41,139 bases of DNA, from positions 1 through 41,139 of the forward strand of contig JAZKBL010000004.1 in assembly GCA_040388665.1 (NCBI GenBank), read 5' to 3'. This stretch comes from DAHVFY01 sp040388665. Its GTDB lineage: Bacteria > Chlamydiota > Chlamydiia > Chlamydiales > Rhabdochlamydiaceae. Of this stretch, positions 7,261-15,757 are shown one piece after another. Below the pieces are notes generated by a model that did no database searches, had not been told where the DNA came from, and worked only from the letters and a program-made list of their open reading frames with translations. How positions within the stretch are numbered: the first letter of the stretch is position 1; each line of letters opens with the position of its first letter. Made by a program: the position numbers and the translations under genes.

Positions 7261-10200
7261 ATGTCGTGGATTCCTCTTCATTTACATTCGCAATATTCTA
7301 TTTTAGACTCTTCTGCGTCTATTGATGCTCTCGTTGCTAAGGCTGAAGAGTGCGGCATGACCTCGCTTGCTTTAACCGATCAAGGTAACATGTATGGTGC
7401 TGTTGATTTTTATAAAGCGTGTAAAGCAAAAAAGATCAAAGCCATCATAGGCTGTGAATTATACGTAGCTTGCGGTTCGCGCCTTGATAAGAAAAGAATT
7501 CCTGGAATGCCCCATGGTTTTCCTATTGTTCTTCTTGCTAAAGATAAACAAGGGTATCAAAATCTTTGTAAATTAAGTTCTTTAGCCCATCTAGAAGGTT
7601 TTTATTATACTCCGCGTATTGACAAAGAACTTCTTTCGAAACATAGCGAGGGACTTATTTGCCTTTCAGGGCCAACTCAAGGTCGTGTTGCGAAGCTTGC
7701 AGCAGAGGGGCTTGAAGAAGAGCTTCTTGCAGAAGTTAAATGGTATCATGAGCTATTTAAAGAGGATTATTATTTTGAGTTTTTACGCCATCAGATGCGT
7801 GAAGAAGATATTCATCAAGATGGAATGAACAAAGAATCATGGCTAATTGAGCAGCATTTAGCTTATGTAAAAACTCAAGAAAAAGTAATTGCGCGGTTAA
7901 AGCCTCTGGCAGATGAGCTCGGCATTGCTTGTATTGCGGCCAATGATACGCGTTATATTGAGAAAGGAGATTGGAAAGCGCACGAAATTTTAATGAATAT
8001 CCAGTCAGGCGAACCTTGTGAAATCTGGGAAAAAGATTCACAGGGAAATCCCAAGGTGCGTGTGCTTAATCCAAAGAGGAAGGCTCTTTCCTCTCATGAA
8101 TATTATTTTAAATCACCTGAAGAGATGCAGGTGCTTTTTGTTGATATGCCAGAATCTATTCACAATACAAGCATTGTTGCAGAAAAGTGCTATTTTGATT
8201 TTGATTTTAAAACAAAATTTTACCCTGTTTTTGTTCCACCTTCCCTTGAAGGACAAAGCTATACTCAGGAAGCCCGAGCAGAAGAAGCTGCCAACTTTTT
8301 GCGTGAGCTTTGCGAGATAGGAATTAAGAAACGTTATACTCAAGATCTTTTGGAAAAAGTTCAAGAGAAGCATCCAGAAAAAGACCCGATACGTGTTGTA
8401 CGTGAGCGGCTTGAATACGAGCTAAATCTGATCATTTCAAAAGGGATGTGCGACTACTTGCTTATTGTTTATGATTTTATTGCTTGGGCCAAAGGACAAG
8501 GGATACCGATGGGGCCGGGAAGGGGTTCTGGGGCTGGTTCAATCATCCTTTATTTGATTGAAATCACAGATATTGAACCGCTTCGTTTTAACCTTTTTTT
8601 TGAACGTTTTATCAATCCTGAAAGAATTTCATATCCTGATATTGACGTCGATATTTGCATGGATAGACGCTCTGAGGTGATCGAGTACACGCTCAATAAA
8701 TATGGAAAAGATAAGGTTGCTCAGATCATTACTTTTGGCACGATGAAAGCCAAAATGGCGATCAAAGATGTGGGTAGAGTTTTAAGTGTTCCGCTTGCAA
8801 AAGTGAACGCGATTGCCAAACTTGTTCCTGAAGAACTCAATATTACTTTAGAAAAAGCTCTTGAGATCGATCCTGATTTACGTGCGCAGTATCAAACAGA
8901 TAAAGAAGTGCGTGAATTGATCGACATCGCAAAAAAGTTAGAAGGATGCGTGCGCAATACGGGCATTCATGCAGCAGGCCTTATCGTTTCAGCAGATCCA
9001 ATCATGGAGCATATTCCTATAGCTGTTGCAAAAGATTCTGAAATGGCTGTTACTCAATTTTCGATGAAACCTGTAGAAGCTGTTGGCATGCTTAAGATCG
9101 ATTTTTTAGGGCTCAAGACGCTTACATCAATTAAGTGTGCAGTGAATGCTGTGCAGAAAAATGCTTCAGTTTTTATTGATTGGGTTAATCTTGATCTAGA
9201 GAATGAAGCGACATACAAGCTGCTTAATCAAGGGAAAACACTAGGGCTGTTTCAGCTAGAATCTGGTGGTATGCAGGATTTAACAAGGCAGCTGCACATT
9301 GACAAATTTGAAGAGATCATCGCTGTCGGCGCTCTTTATCGCCCAGGCCCTATGGAGATGATTCCTTCATTTATTAATAGAAAGCATGGCAGAGAGCCGA
9401 TTGACATCGATCACCCTTTGATGGCGGATATTCTTTCTGAAACGTATGGAATCATGGTGTACCAAGAGCAGGTCATGCAGATCGCAAGCCGCCTTGCAAA
9501 TTACTCTTTGGGAGAAGGTGATGTGTTAAGGCGCGCCATGGGAAAAAAAGACCATGAAGAGATGGCTAGACAAAGAGAGAAATTCCGAATAGGCGCTCTT
9601 GAAAATAAAATTGATGAAGAAACATCAATGCGCATTTTTGATAAAGTTGAAAAATTCGCGTCCTATGGGTTTAACAAGTCTCATGCTGCAGCTTATGGAT
9701 ATTTGAGTTATGTGACGGCATATTTCAAAGCAAATTATCCTAAAGAGTGGATGGCAGCTCTTATGACATGTGATCGGGATGACATTACAAAAGTCGCAAA
9801 AATCATTCGTGAATCTCAAGCGATGGGTATTGCTGTTCTTCCTCCCGACATTAATGAGTCCGGAAAAGAGTTCACAGCCACAGCTCAAGGTATTCGATTT
9901 GCAATGACCGGAATTAAAGGTGTGGGAGAGGGTGTTGTAGAGTCAGTTGTGGAAGAACGTAATCAAAAGGGGCCTTTTGAATCTTTATATGACTTTATTA
10001 AGAGAATTGATGTGCGTAAAGTCGGAAAGAAGGTTGTAGAACATCTCATTGAATCTGGTTGCTTTGATTTTACGAAATGGTCACGTCAAGCTTTGATTGA
10101 AAGCGTCGATCCGATTTATCTTACGGCGTCAAGGGAACAAAAAGAAGCAGCACGTGGTATTTTGAATTTATTTTCTTTGATGGAGGATCAAGAAGAAAAC

Positions 10201-10992
10201 CGATTTTTAATACCACCTCAAGAAAAAGAACAGGTATCGCGTCAAAAAATTCTACGGCGTGAAAATGAACTGCTTGGGTTTTATATTACAGGACATCCAC
10301 TAGATGAGTACCGCGCTTATTTACAGAGATTATCCTGCGTTCCCTTAAGTCAGATTTCTGAAATGAGTCATGATAGCGTGTTTAGATCAGCGTTTATTAT
10401 AGAATCGGTGGCTGTTAAAATCTCAGCAAAGAACCAGAGAAAGTTTGCCATATTGACGATTGGAGATGGGATCGATAGATTTGAAGTGCCTGTGTGGTCT
10501 GATCTATATGAAGAAAAACATCATCTTTTTATTGAAAGTCAGGTGATTTATGCGGTGCTGCAAGTGGAAAAGCCTGAAGGGGAGATAAAATTGCAGTGTC
10601 GGTGGTTGGATGATTTAACAAAAGTGGATGAAGCGATGATCGTCTCTTGCGATAACGCTTTTGATCGTGCTAAACGGCAGGTAAAAATGAATGAATATAA
10701 AGATAAGAATTTTCCCTCAAAGCGCTCTGTAGAGGTAAAAAAAACAGCTCCTCAGCTGTCCAAACTTGTGTTAAAAATAGATGCAGATTGTGTGCGTTTT
10801 AGTCATATTTTGGAATTTAAGAAGCTATTTCGCTCCTCTTCTGGTACAACTTCTGTGCACATTGAATTTGTCAATCATGAAGGAAAGGTTGGTGGTATTC
10901 TGATTGACTCTAAATGGGGTATTGAAGTGACTCCCGCTTTAGAAGATAAACTGCGCGCTTTTCCTTTTTTAAAATCTATAAATGTGAGTTAA
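7261..10992 (+). CDS. dnaE: DNA polymerase III alpha subunit
   Basis: A 1243-residue replicative polymerase of the DnaE1 type. The N-terminal PHP domain starts with HLHSQYSILDSSASIDALV. The catalytic aspartates lie in YPDIDVDIC (about 458-466) and in LKIDFLGLKTL (about 612-622). PGRGSGAGSIILYLIEITDI matches the palm nucleotide-binding motif. YGIMVYQEQVMQIA and the ASYGFNKSHAAAYGYLSY segment are typical fingers motifs. An OB-fold (SAFIIESVAVKI onward, about 1035-1110) and a C-terminal domain follow. It is the DNA-synthesising subunit of the replisome. ATG at 7261 with AAGG about 10 nt upstream. It is followed after 3 nt by the TPR gene, so these are probably co-transcribed. Confidence 0.97.
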   Translation: MSWIPLHLHSQYSILDSSASIDALVAKAEECGMTSLALTDQGNMYGAVDFYKACKAKKIKAIIGCELYVACGSRLDKKRIPGMPHGFPIVLLAKDKQGYQNLCKLSSLAHLEGFYYTPRIDKELLSKHSEGLICLSGPTQGRVAKLAAEGLEEELLAEVKWYHELFKEDYYFEFLRHQMREEDIHQDGMNKESWLIEQHLAYVKTQEKVIARLKPLADELGIACIAANDTRYIEKGDWKAHEILMNIQSGEPCEIWEKDSQGNPKVRVLNPKRKALSSHEYYFKSPEEMQVLFVDMPESIHNTSIVAEKCYFDFDFKTKFYPVFVPPSLEGQSYTQEARAEEAANFLRELCEIGIKKRYTQDLLEKVQEKHPEKDPIRVVRERLEYELNLIISKGMCDYLLIVYDFIAWAKGQGIPMGPGRGSGAGSIILYLIEITDIEPLRFNLFFERFINPERISYPDIDVDICMDRRSEVIEYTLNKYGKDKVAQIITFGTMKAKMAIKDVGRVLSVPLAKVNAIAKLVPEELNITLEKALEIDPDLRAQYQTDKEVRELIDIAKKLEGCVRNTGIHAAGLIVSADPIMEHIPIAVAKDSEMAVTQFSMKPVEAVGMLKIDFLGLKTLTSIKCAVNAVQKNASVFIDWVNLDLENEATYKLLNQGKTLGLFQLESGGMQDLTRQLHIDKFEEIIAVGALYRPGPMEMIPSFINRKHGREPIDIDHPLMADILSETYGIMVYQEQVMQIASRLANYSLGEGDVLRRAMGKKDHEEMARQREKFRIGALENKIDEETSMRIFDKVEKFASYGFNKSHAAAYGYLSYVTAYFKANYPKEWMAALMTCDRDDITKVAKIIRESQAMGIAVLPPDINESGKEFTATAQGIRFAMTGIKGVGEGVVESVVEERNQKGPFESLYDFIKRIDVRKVGKKVVEHLIESGCFDFTKWSRQALIESVDPIYLTASREQKEAARGILNLFSLMEDQEENRFLIPPQEKEQVSRQKILRRENELLGFYITGHPLDEYRAYLQRLSCVPLSQISEMSHDSVFRSAFIIESVAVKISAKNQRKFAILTIGDGIDRFEVPVWSDLYEEKHHLFIESQVIYAVLQVEKPEGEIKLQCRWLDDLTKVDEAMIVSCDNAFDRAKRQVKMNEYKDKNFPSKRSVEVKKTAPQLSKLVLKIDADCVRFSHILEFKKLFRSSSGTTSVHIEFVNHEGKVGGILIDSKWGIEVTPALEDKLRAFPFLKSINVS

Positions 10993-10995
10993 ATA

Positions 10996-11958
10996 ATGAG
11001 ATTACGATTGTTTGCATGCGCATTGTTTTTTATGACTTTAAGTGCTGCTTGCCCTGCTGCTTATACCGTACAAGAAGGTAAGCTTGTAAATAAAGAAAAA
11101 GTGGCAACGCAGTCTGTGCAGGAACATTATAGCGCAGCTCTTGAGGCCCATAAAAGCCAACATTGGCCAGAATTGATCCGTCAGGCGCGTATTGTGCTAA
11201 AAAATTTCCCCAAGACCCCCTTTGCTGAAGAAGCTCAATTTTTTTTAGGGATTGCTTATTTTTATTCAGAAGAATTTCATGATGCGAACAAAAAGCTTTC
11301 TTCTTATTTAAAATCTTCTGCAACTCCCAAACATTTTGAAGAAGCAATTGAATGCAAATATTCTATTGCTAAACAGTTTCAGGAAGGTGGTAAGAAGCAT
11401 TTACTTGGTTTAAAACTTCTGCCCAAATGGATGCCTGCTAATGATGAAGCTTTAGAGATCTTTGATGAGGTGATTGCAGCCCTTCCCCACCATGACCTGG
11501 CTGCAAAAGCTCTTTTTGGCAAGGCTTCGCTTCTTTTTCAGATGAGAGAATATAAAACCTCTATTGAGGCTTTTCAAACTGTTATTCGAAGATTCCCTAA
11601 GCATAAACTATCTCCTGAAAGTTATGTGAGTATCGGAGAGGTTTATCTCACTCAAGCGCTTGAGGAGTTTCCCGACCCTGATTTATTAGATTTAACTTCG
11701 ATTAATTTACGTAAATTTCGGTTTGATTTTCCAAGCGATGACAAAATTAGAGTTGCAGAAAGCATGTTTTTAGAGATGCAGGAAGTCTATGCAGCAAGTC
11801 TTTATGAAACAGGATGTTTTTTCGAAAAAACCAAAAGAAAACAAGCTGCCATCATTTATTACAATAAAATCATAGCAACTTATCCTGATACAAATACTGC
11901 TAGAAATTGCCAGGCAAAGCTCAATAAACTTCAAAGTCAACCTGTGAAGGAACTGTAA
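10996..11958 (+). CDS. Exported TPR-repeat protein (BamD/YfiO- or YbgF-like)
   Basis: 320 residues with an N-terminal export signal (RLRLFACALFFMTLSAACPAA). The cysteine at residue 19 could be a lipidation site, but the lipobox is imperfect. The mature part is built from helical tetratricopeptide-like repeats: EHYSAALEAHKSQHWPELIR, IVLKNFPKTPFAEEAQFFLG, a second block DLAAKALFGKASLLFQMREY with VIRRFPKHKLSPESYVSIGE, and a final AAIIYYNKIIATYPDTNTA. This arrangement resembles BamD/YfiO-type outer membrane assembly factors, but I cannot assign it firmly. Position matches the uncharacterised Chlamydia gene CT547 (recalled). It is joined to the LptE-like gene with no intergenic space, which suggests an envelope role. 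Confidence 0.75.
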   Translation: MRLRLFACALFFMTLSAACPAAYTVQEGKLVNKEKVATQSVQEHYSAALEAHKSQHWPELIRQARIVLKNFPKTPFAEEAQFFLGIAYFYSEEFHDANKKLSSYLKSSATPKHFEEAIECKYSIAKQFQEGGKKHLLGLKLLPKWMPANDEALEIFDEVIAALPHHDLAAKALFGKASLLFQMREYKTSIEAFQTVIRRFPKHKLSPESYVSIGEVYLTQALEEFPDPDLLDLTSINLRKFRFDFPSDDKIRVAESMFLEMQEVYAASLYETGCFFEKTKRKQAAIIYYNKIIATYPDTNTARNCQAKLNKLQSQPVKEL

Positions 11959-12543
11959 GTGAAAGTATTGTTTTTCTTACTTCTCTTGGCTGGATGTGGT
12001 TATAGCTTTCAAGAAAAAGAGAACCCTCTTGCAGGTAGGACAATTACAGTTCCTTACATTGAGGGGGATTTTGAAGGCAAGTTTACGGATGAGCTCATTC
12101 GAGGACTTGCCGCATCAGGAGCATTTCGTCCATTGCAAAAAGATGGGGATTTGCTTTTAAAAGTTAAGGTGATTTCTATTGTGAATACAAAGATTGGCTA
12201 TCGCCATCACCGCGATGATACAACAGGCAGAATTCGTAAGAGGTTAATGCCCACAGAAGATAGACGCATAATCAAAGCAGAAATCATGCTCATTGATCAG
12301 ATCTCGGGAGCTGTGCTCATTGGTCCAGAAATGGTCATCGCAAGCGCTGAATATGATTACGTCGACCCGGACTCTATTCGCGAGCTTGGATTTATCGATG
12401 CAGAAGGCAGGCCTCGGGTTGTTCTTGATTTTTCTTTAGGGCAGCTTGACTCCATCGAAGGTGCTCAAGATGATGTCAACACTCCACTTTTTCGTCTTCT
12501 TTCCCAAAAAATTATTGACGGGATTCTGTATGAAAAATCATAG
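11959..12543 (+). CDS. lptE: LptE-like LPS-assembly lipoprotein
   Basis: 194 residues with a type II signal peptide: MKVLFFLLLLAGC, lipobox LAGC, lipidated Cys13. The mature start CGYSFQ, followed by RTITVPYIEGDFEGKFTDEL and later DGDLLLKVKVISIV, is the layout of the LptE/RlpB family, which plugs the LptD barrel and helps insert LPS in the outer membrane. GTG start at 11959 with AAGGAA 6 nt upstream, directly following the TPR gene stop. Sequence conservation in this family is low, so the call rests on signal peptide, length, motif spacing and position (CT548 in Chlamydia, recalled). The last codons KIIDGILYEKS close the protein 8 nt before the next gene. Confidence 0.65.
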   Translation: MKVLFFLLLLAGCGYSFQEKENPLAGRTITVPYIEGDFEGKFTDELIRGLAASGAFRPLQKDGDLLLKVKVISIVNTKIGYRHHRDDTTGRIRKRLMPTEDRRIIKAEIMLIDQISGAVLIGPEMVIASAEYDYVDPDSIRELGFIDAEGRPRVVLDFSLGQLDSIEGAQDDVNTPLFRLLSQKIIDGILYEKS

Positions 12544-12551
12544 TGTAACAT

Positions 12552-12962
12552 ATGGATCGTATGATTTTTCAAGCTCAGTTGGAGATGCTAGACGAGATGA
12601 TGGAGTGGATTTCCACTCATATCGAGGGGATGGGATTTTCATCTGCAGAGTCGAAAAAAATTCAACTTGCGATGGAAGAGGCTCTTGTGAACATCATCAG
12701 CTATGCTTATAAAGATGATAAAGGCACTGTTGAGTTGATTTGCAACGCGTATCCCAACGAAAAAATCACCTTTACCATCATGGATAAGGGAGCATCGTTT
12801 AATCCTTTGCTCAGATCCAATAAAGCACCTGCTGACGTTCCTCTTGAAGAGCAAGAAGAAGGGGGGCTCGGTATCTTTTTCATCCGTCAGCTCATGGATG
12901 AAGTTCACTATGAGCACCAACATCCTTACAACGTCTTAACCGTCATCAAGATCTTATCTTGA
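12552..12962 (+). CDS. rsbW: RsbW-type anti-sigma factor / serine kinase (HATPase_c)
   Basis: 136 residues forming a single GHKL ATPase domain. The N box is LAMEEALVNIISYAY (about 40-54), the G1 box DKGASFNP (about 78-85) and the G2 box EEGGLGIFFIRQLMD (about 103-117). In the partner-switching family such proteins bind and inhibit a sigma factor or phosphorylate an STAS-domain antagonist. Chlamydia has a related network around RsbW with RsbV antagonists, thought to monitor energy or TCA intermediates; neither sigma factor nor antagonist is encoded here. The start at 12552 has no obvious Shine-Dalgarno, so translation may be coupled to the upstream LptE-like gene. Confidence 0.88.
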   Translation: MDRMIFQAQLEMLDEMMEWISTHIEGMGFSSAESKKIQLAMEEALVNIISYAYKDDKGTVELICNAYPNEKITFTIMDKGASFNPLLRSNKAPADVPLEEQEEGGLGIFFIRQLMDEVHYEHQHPYNVLTVIKILS

Positions 12963-12976
12963 TCAATTAAAAACGT

Positions 12977-13411
12977 TTACGAAGGTTTTTTGCCGATAGA
13001 TGAGATGATCGCTTCTGTGTCAAGGACCTCGCTTAGGAAATGCTCGAGAATTTTTAAGATGTATTTTGGCGTGTTGTAAACGCCGGACGTTGCGAAAACA
13101 ATTTCTAGATGGGGGTTACTGCTTTGCATGAGGGCGATGTATGTCAATGTAGATGTGTTTTCTTCTACGCTATGCGGCACGATCCAAACGGCAAATTGTT
13201 CGTTAAATAATGTGACTTTATCATTAGTTTCAATAACGTGAAAAAAATGTGTGATTGCATCCGCATTTGGATGGTCTATTTTTGCATTATTCAAAAGGCC
13301 TAGTTGTTCTAAGAGCGATAGGTCGACTGAAATGACTCCATCCGGGGCCCACTTATGCATATCCTGAGAAAATTCTCTGAAAGCTTCTTCAAGCTGAACT
13401 GGATTGATCAT
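12977..13411 (-). CDS. Conserved chlamydial hypothetical protein
   Basis: 144 residues with no signal peptide or membrane segment. I do not recognise a named domain. By reading, it is N-terminal helix (NPVQLEEAFREFSQDMHKW), a run of beta-like strands (TLFNEQFAVWIVPHS, STLTYIALMQ, LEIVFATSG) and a C-terminal helix (YILKILEHFLSEVLD). That order resembles small CesT/SycE-type secretion chaperones, but this is only an impression. The ATG at 13411 was chosen because a perfect AGGAGG (13421-13426 complement) lies 9 nt upstream; a longer reading from 13462 lacks a ribosome site. Position corresponds to CT550 in C. trachomatis (recalled), also between rsbW and the carboxypeptidase. It is convergent with the RsbW-like gene. 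Confidence 0.8.
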   Translation of the reverse strand: MINPVQLEEAFREFSQDMHKWAPDGVISVDLSLLEQLGLLNNAKIDHPNADAITHFFHVIETNDKVTLFNEQFAVWIVPHSVEENTSTLTYIALMQSSNPHLEIVFATSGVYNTPKYILKILEHFLSEVLDTEAIISSIGKKPS

Positions 13412-13527
13412 GAGTTCATCCCTCCTACGTCTTAGTTTATCTCCTAAAAGCACCCTTGTCAAGGGTTATCAACTAAAAACTTGATATTGACCATTTTTCC
13501 CCTTTTTTGAAAGATGTAAGACAAGAT

Positions 13528-14805
13528 ATGTACATTTTCTTTGTTGTTATTTTCACTCTTTTTTCCTTAAATACACAGGCAGAACAACTTAAAGTTGATG
13601 TGGCTGCTGCTGGCGCGATCCTCATTAATGCTGACACGGGTGCGGTCCTCTTTGAAAAGGAGCCTCATTTACGTCTTTATCCCGCAAGTACGACGAAAAT
13701 TGCCACTCTTCTTTATGCTTTAGAAAGAAAATCTGAGGGGCTCGATGATAGGGTCGTGGCAAGCGCTAATAGTTTAAAGATAGTCCAGGCCTCTCATAGA
13801 CAAGCGGTAGATAGTACCCATCCTTCCTATAGATTAGAGCCGGAAGGGACGCATATGAGCCTAAGAGTTGGGGAAGAACTCTCCTTTAGAACGCTTCTTT
13901 ATGGATTGATGCTTCGTTCAGGCAATGATGCTGCGAATGTTATTGCAGAATATTTATCGGGAAATATTCCTCAATTTGTTCAGGAGCTCAATCTGTTTGT
14001 AGCTTCTCTTGGTTTGACAGAAACCAAATTTAGTAATCCACATGGATTGTTCCATCTTGGACACTATACGACAGCACATGACATGGCTAAGCTAACTCAA
14101 ATCGCATTAAAAAACTCAATGTTTAGAGAAATTGTCAAAACGGTACATTACCCGCGCCATAAGACAAATAAGCAAGAAGAGTCTGTGATGACGCAAGGTA
14201 ACCGCATTTTAAAGCCAGGAAGGAATTACTATGCGAAAGCGATTGGCGTTAAGACGGGTTATACCTTCCGCTCAGGAAATACTTTTGTGGCAGCAGCGGT
14301 GCATGAGGGACGTACGTTGATTGCTGTTCTTTTTCAGGCTCCTAAAGCAGATAACAATTTTCAGGATGCGATTAAATTATTTGAGCTGGCTTTTTCACAA
14401 AATAAAATTGAGCGTACGTTATTTGCTAAAGGGTATGATCGTTTTAGTCTGCCCATTCACGGCTCCAAGGATCCTCTTTCTGCGATTTTGCAAGAGGATT
14501 TAAGTGTTGAATATTATCCGGCGGAAGAGCCTATATGTAACATGCGGATTCATTGGAATGATGCCCTTGCTTTGCCGATCTCAAAGGGAGATTGTGTTGG
14601 AGAGCTGCGCCTCGTCACAGATGATGATAAACTGTTACGGTCAGTCCCTCTTTTTGCAGCTAATACTCTTGAAAAAACATTATCTGTGCGTACATTCGAG
14701 TTCTTATCGAGTCCTCTACTCAAAGGACTTTATCTATTTCTCATCATTATCATCGCCCTTGTGTTCATGCTCTTCCGTAAAGCCTTGAGGCCCAATAAAA
14801 ACTAA
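13528..14805 (+). CDS. dacF: D-alanyl-D-alanine carboxypeptidase (PBP5/DacF family)
   Basis: 425 residues. An N-terminal signal (MYIFFVVIFTLFSLNTQA) is followed by a serine carboxypeptidase domain with all three active-site motifs: STTK (SxxK, in YPASTTKIATLLYAL), SGN (in LMLRSGNDAANVIAEY) and KTG (in IGVKTGYTFRSGNTF). A PBP5-like beta domain follows, then a C-terminal membrane segment (LYLFLIIIIALVFMLF) before a basic tail. It trims the terminal D-Ala from peptidoglycan stem peptides at the outer face of the inner membrane; chlamydiae use this for their septal peptidoglycan. I chose ATG 13528 as it begins the signal peptide; an in-frame TTG at 13507 adds seven polar residues with no ribosome site. 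The C-terminal anchor is a true membrane span, unlike E. coli PBP5. Confidence 0.93.
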   Translation: MYIFFVVIFTLFSLNTQAEQLKVDVAAAGAILINADTGAVLFEKEPHLRLYPASTTKIATLLYALERKSEGLDDRVVASANSLKIVQASHRQAVDSTHPSYRLEPEGTHMSLRVGEELSFRTLLYGLMLRSGNDAANVIAEYLSGNIPQFVQELNLFVASLGLTETKFSNPHGLFHLGHYTTAHDMAKLTQIALKNSMFREIVKTVHYPRHKTNKQEESVMTQGNRILKPGRNYYAKAIGVKTGYTFRSGNTFVAAAVHEGRTLIAVLFQAPKADNNFQDAIKLFELAFSQNKIERTLFAKGYDRFSLPIHGSKDPLSAILQEDLSVEYYPAEEPICNMRIHWNDALALPISKGDCVGELRLVTDDDKLLRSVPLFAANTLEKTLSVRTFEFLSSPLLKGLYLFLIIIIALVFMLFRKALRPNKN

Positions 14806-14806
14806 T

Positions 14807-14914
14807 TTTCTTCCCTTTGCAACTTTGCGTCTTTGCGTTGAAATTCTTAACTTAAGTTTTCGAGCGTGCTCGTTATACCAAGATATTTCAACGCAAAGAC
14901 GCAAAGGGAAGAAA
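14807..14914. repeat. Long hairpin repeat with TTTGCGTCTTTGCG motif, between convergent genes
   Basis: Left arm about 14807-14844 reads TTTCTTCCCTTTGC then TTTGCGTCTTTGCGTTGAAAT. Right arm about 14884-14914 is the complement of TTTCTTCCCTTTGCGTCTTTGCGTTGAAAT. The arms match over about 30 bp; the left arm has about 8 extra bases (a partial internal duplication). A second small stem, CGAGC-GT-GCTCG (14861-14872), sits in the loop. It lies exactly between the stop codons of dacF and rsmA, so it could serve as a bidirectional terminator. I recall the CGCAAAGACGCAAAG motif from short repeats in unrelated bacteria, so it may be a dispersed REP-like unit. Confidence 0.75.
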
Positions 14915-14915
14915 G

Positions 14916-15755
14916 TTATAAGGCTGACGTAGAGGAACTTGAGTAGAGTGTATGGAAGAGAGCGATGAAATTTTCAAGAGAGAGTTGTTCGGGGCGGGCG
15001 GTTGGCGTGAGATTCAATGCTTGAAGGGCTGATTCAATGTGTTCTGGCTGAAAAAGAGATTTCAATGAAGCGCGAAGCATTTTGCGTCTTTGCTGAAATG
15101 CTGTTCTCGTTAATTGAAAAAACGCTTCTTCGGGTAATTGATATGAAGCAGAAAGATCGATGCGACACACAGCTGATCGCACACCGGGGCGGGGATAAAA
15201 GCAGGTAGGTTCAACGGTAAATCCATAGGTCGTCTTACCGTAGTATTCTAAAAATAGAGTGAATGAGCTGTAGTCTTTAGTATTCGGTTTTGCCACAAAT
15301 CTCTTAGCAACCTCTCTTTGTACCATAACAGTGATGGAAGAGATAAGAGAGTGCAAGGGGACAAGTTTAGCTAAAATGGGTGTCGTAATCTGATATGGGA
15401 GGTTGGCTACAATTTTAAATCGTTGATTGCCTTGTAATAAAGTTTCCAAAGAAAGGGCTAAAAAATCTCCTTCGATAACAGTAAGATTGCCGTCTAGTCT
15501 TTTTAAGTGCGTTGCAAAGACATGGTCCATTTCGATTGCGGTGACATGAGCGCCTTTTTTTAAAAGAGCTTGAGTAAGAGCCCCAGGCCCTGGACCGATT
15601 TCTAAAACTCTATCGCCAGGTGCAACTTCCGCAAGCGTGCAAATTTTATCTAATATATTGCCGTCGATAAGAAAGTTTTGCGAAAGACTCTTTTTTGCAG
15701 AAATGCCAAGCTCTTCAAGAAATGCATGCAATTCACTGGGACGAAAAATAGACAT
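14916..15755 (-). CDS. rsmA: 16S rRNA adenine-N6 dimethyltransferase
   Basis: 279 residues of the KsgA/Dim1 family. FRPSELHAFLEELGISAKKS and LSQNFLIDGNILDKI form the family N terminus. The SAM-binding motif I is VLEIGPGPGALTQALL, the acidic motif II is VTAIEMDHVFATHL, and the catalytic motif IV is NLPYQITTPIL. It dimethylates two adjacent adenines (A1518/A1519, E. coli numbering) in the 3' hairpin of 16S rRNA during late 30S assembly. The start at 15755 is 2 nt from the SurA-like stop, so translation is likely coupled. In C. trachomatis ksgA is CT354 (recalled), far from the other genes here, so this three-gene minus-strand block is at a different place in this genome. Confidence 0.96.
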   Translation of the reverse strand: MSIFRPSELHAFLEELGISAKKSLSQNFLIDGNILDKICTLAEVAPGDRVLEIGPGPGALTQALLKKGAHVTAIEMDHVFATHLKRLDGNLTVIEGDFLALSLETLLQGNQRFKIVANLPYQITTPILAKLVPLHSLISSITVMVQREVAKRFVAKPNTKDYSSFTLFLEYYGKTTYGFTVEPTCFYPRPGVRSAVCRIDLSASYQLPEEAFFQLTRTAFQQRRKMLRASLKSLFQPEHIESALQALNLTPTARPEQLSLENFIALFHTLYSSSSTSAL

Positions 15756-15757
15756 GC

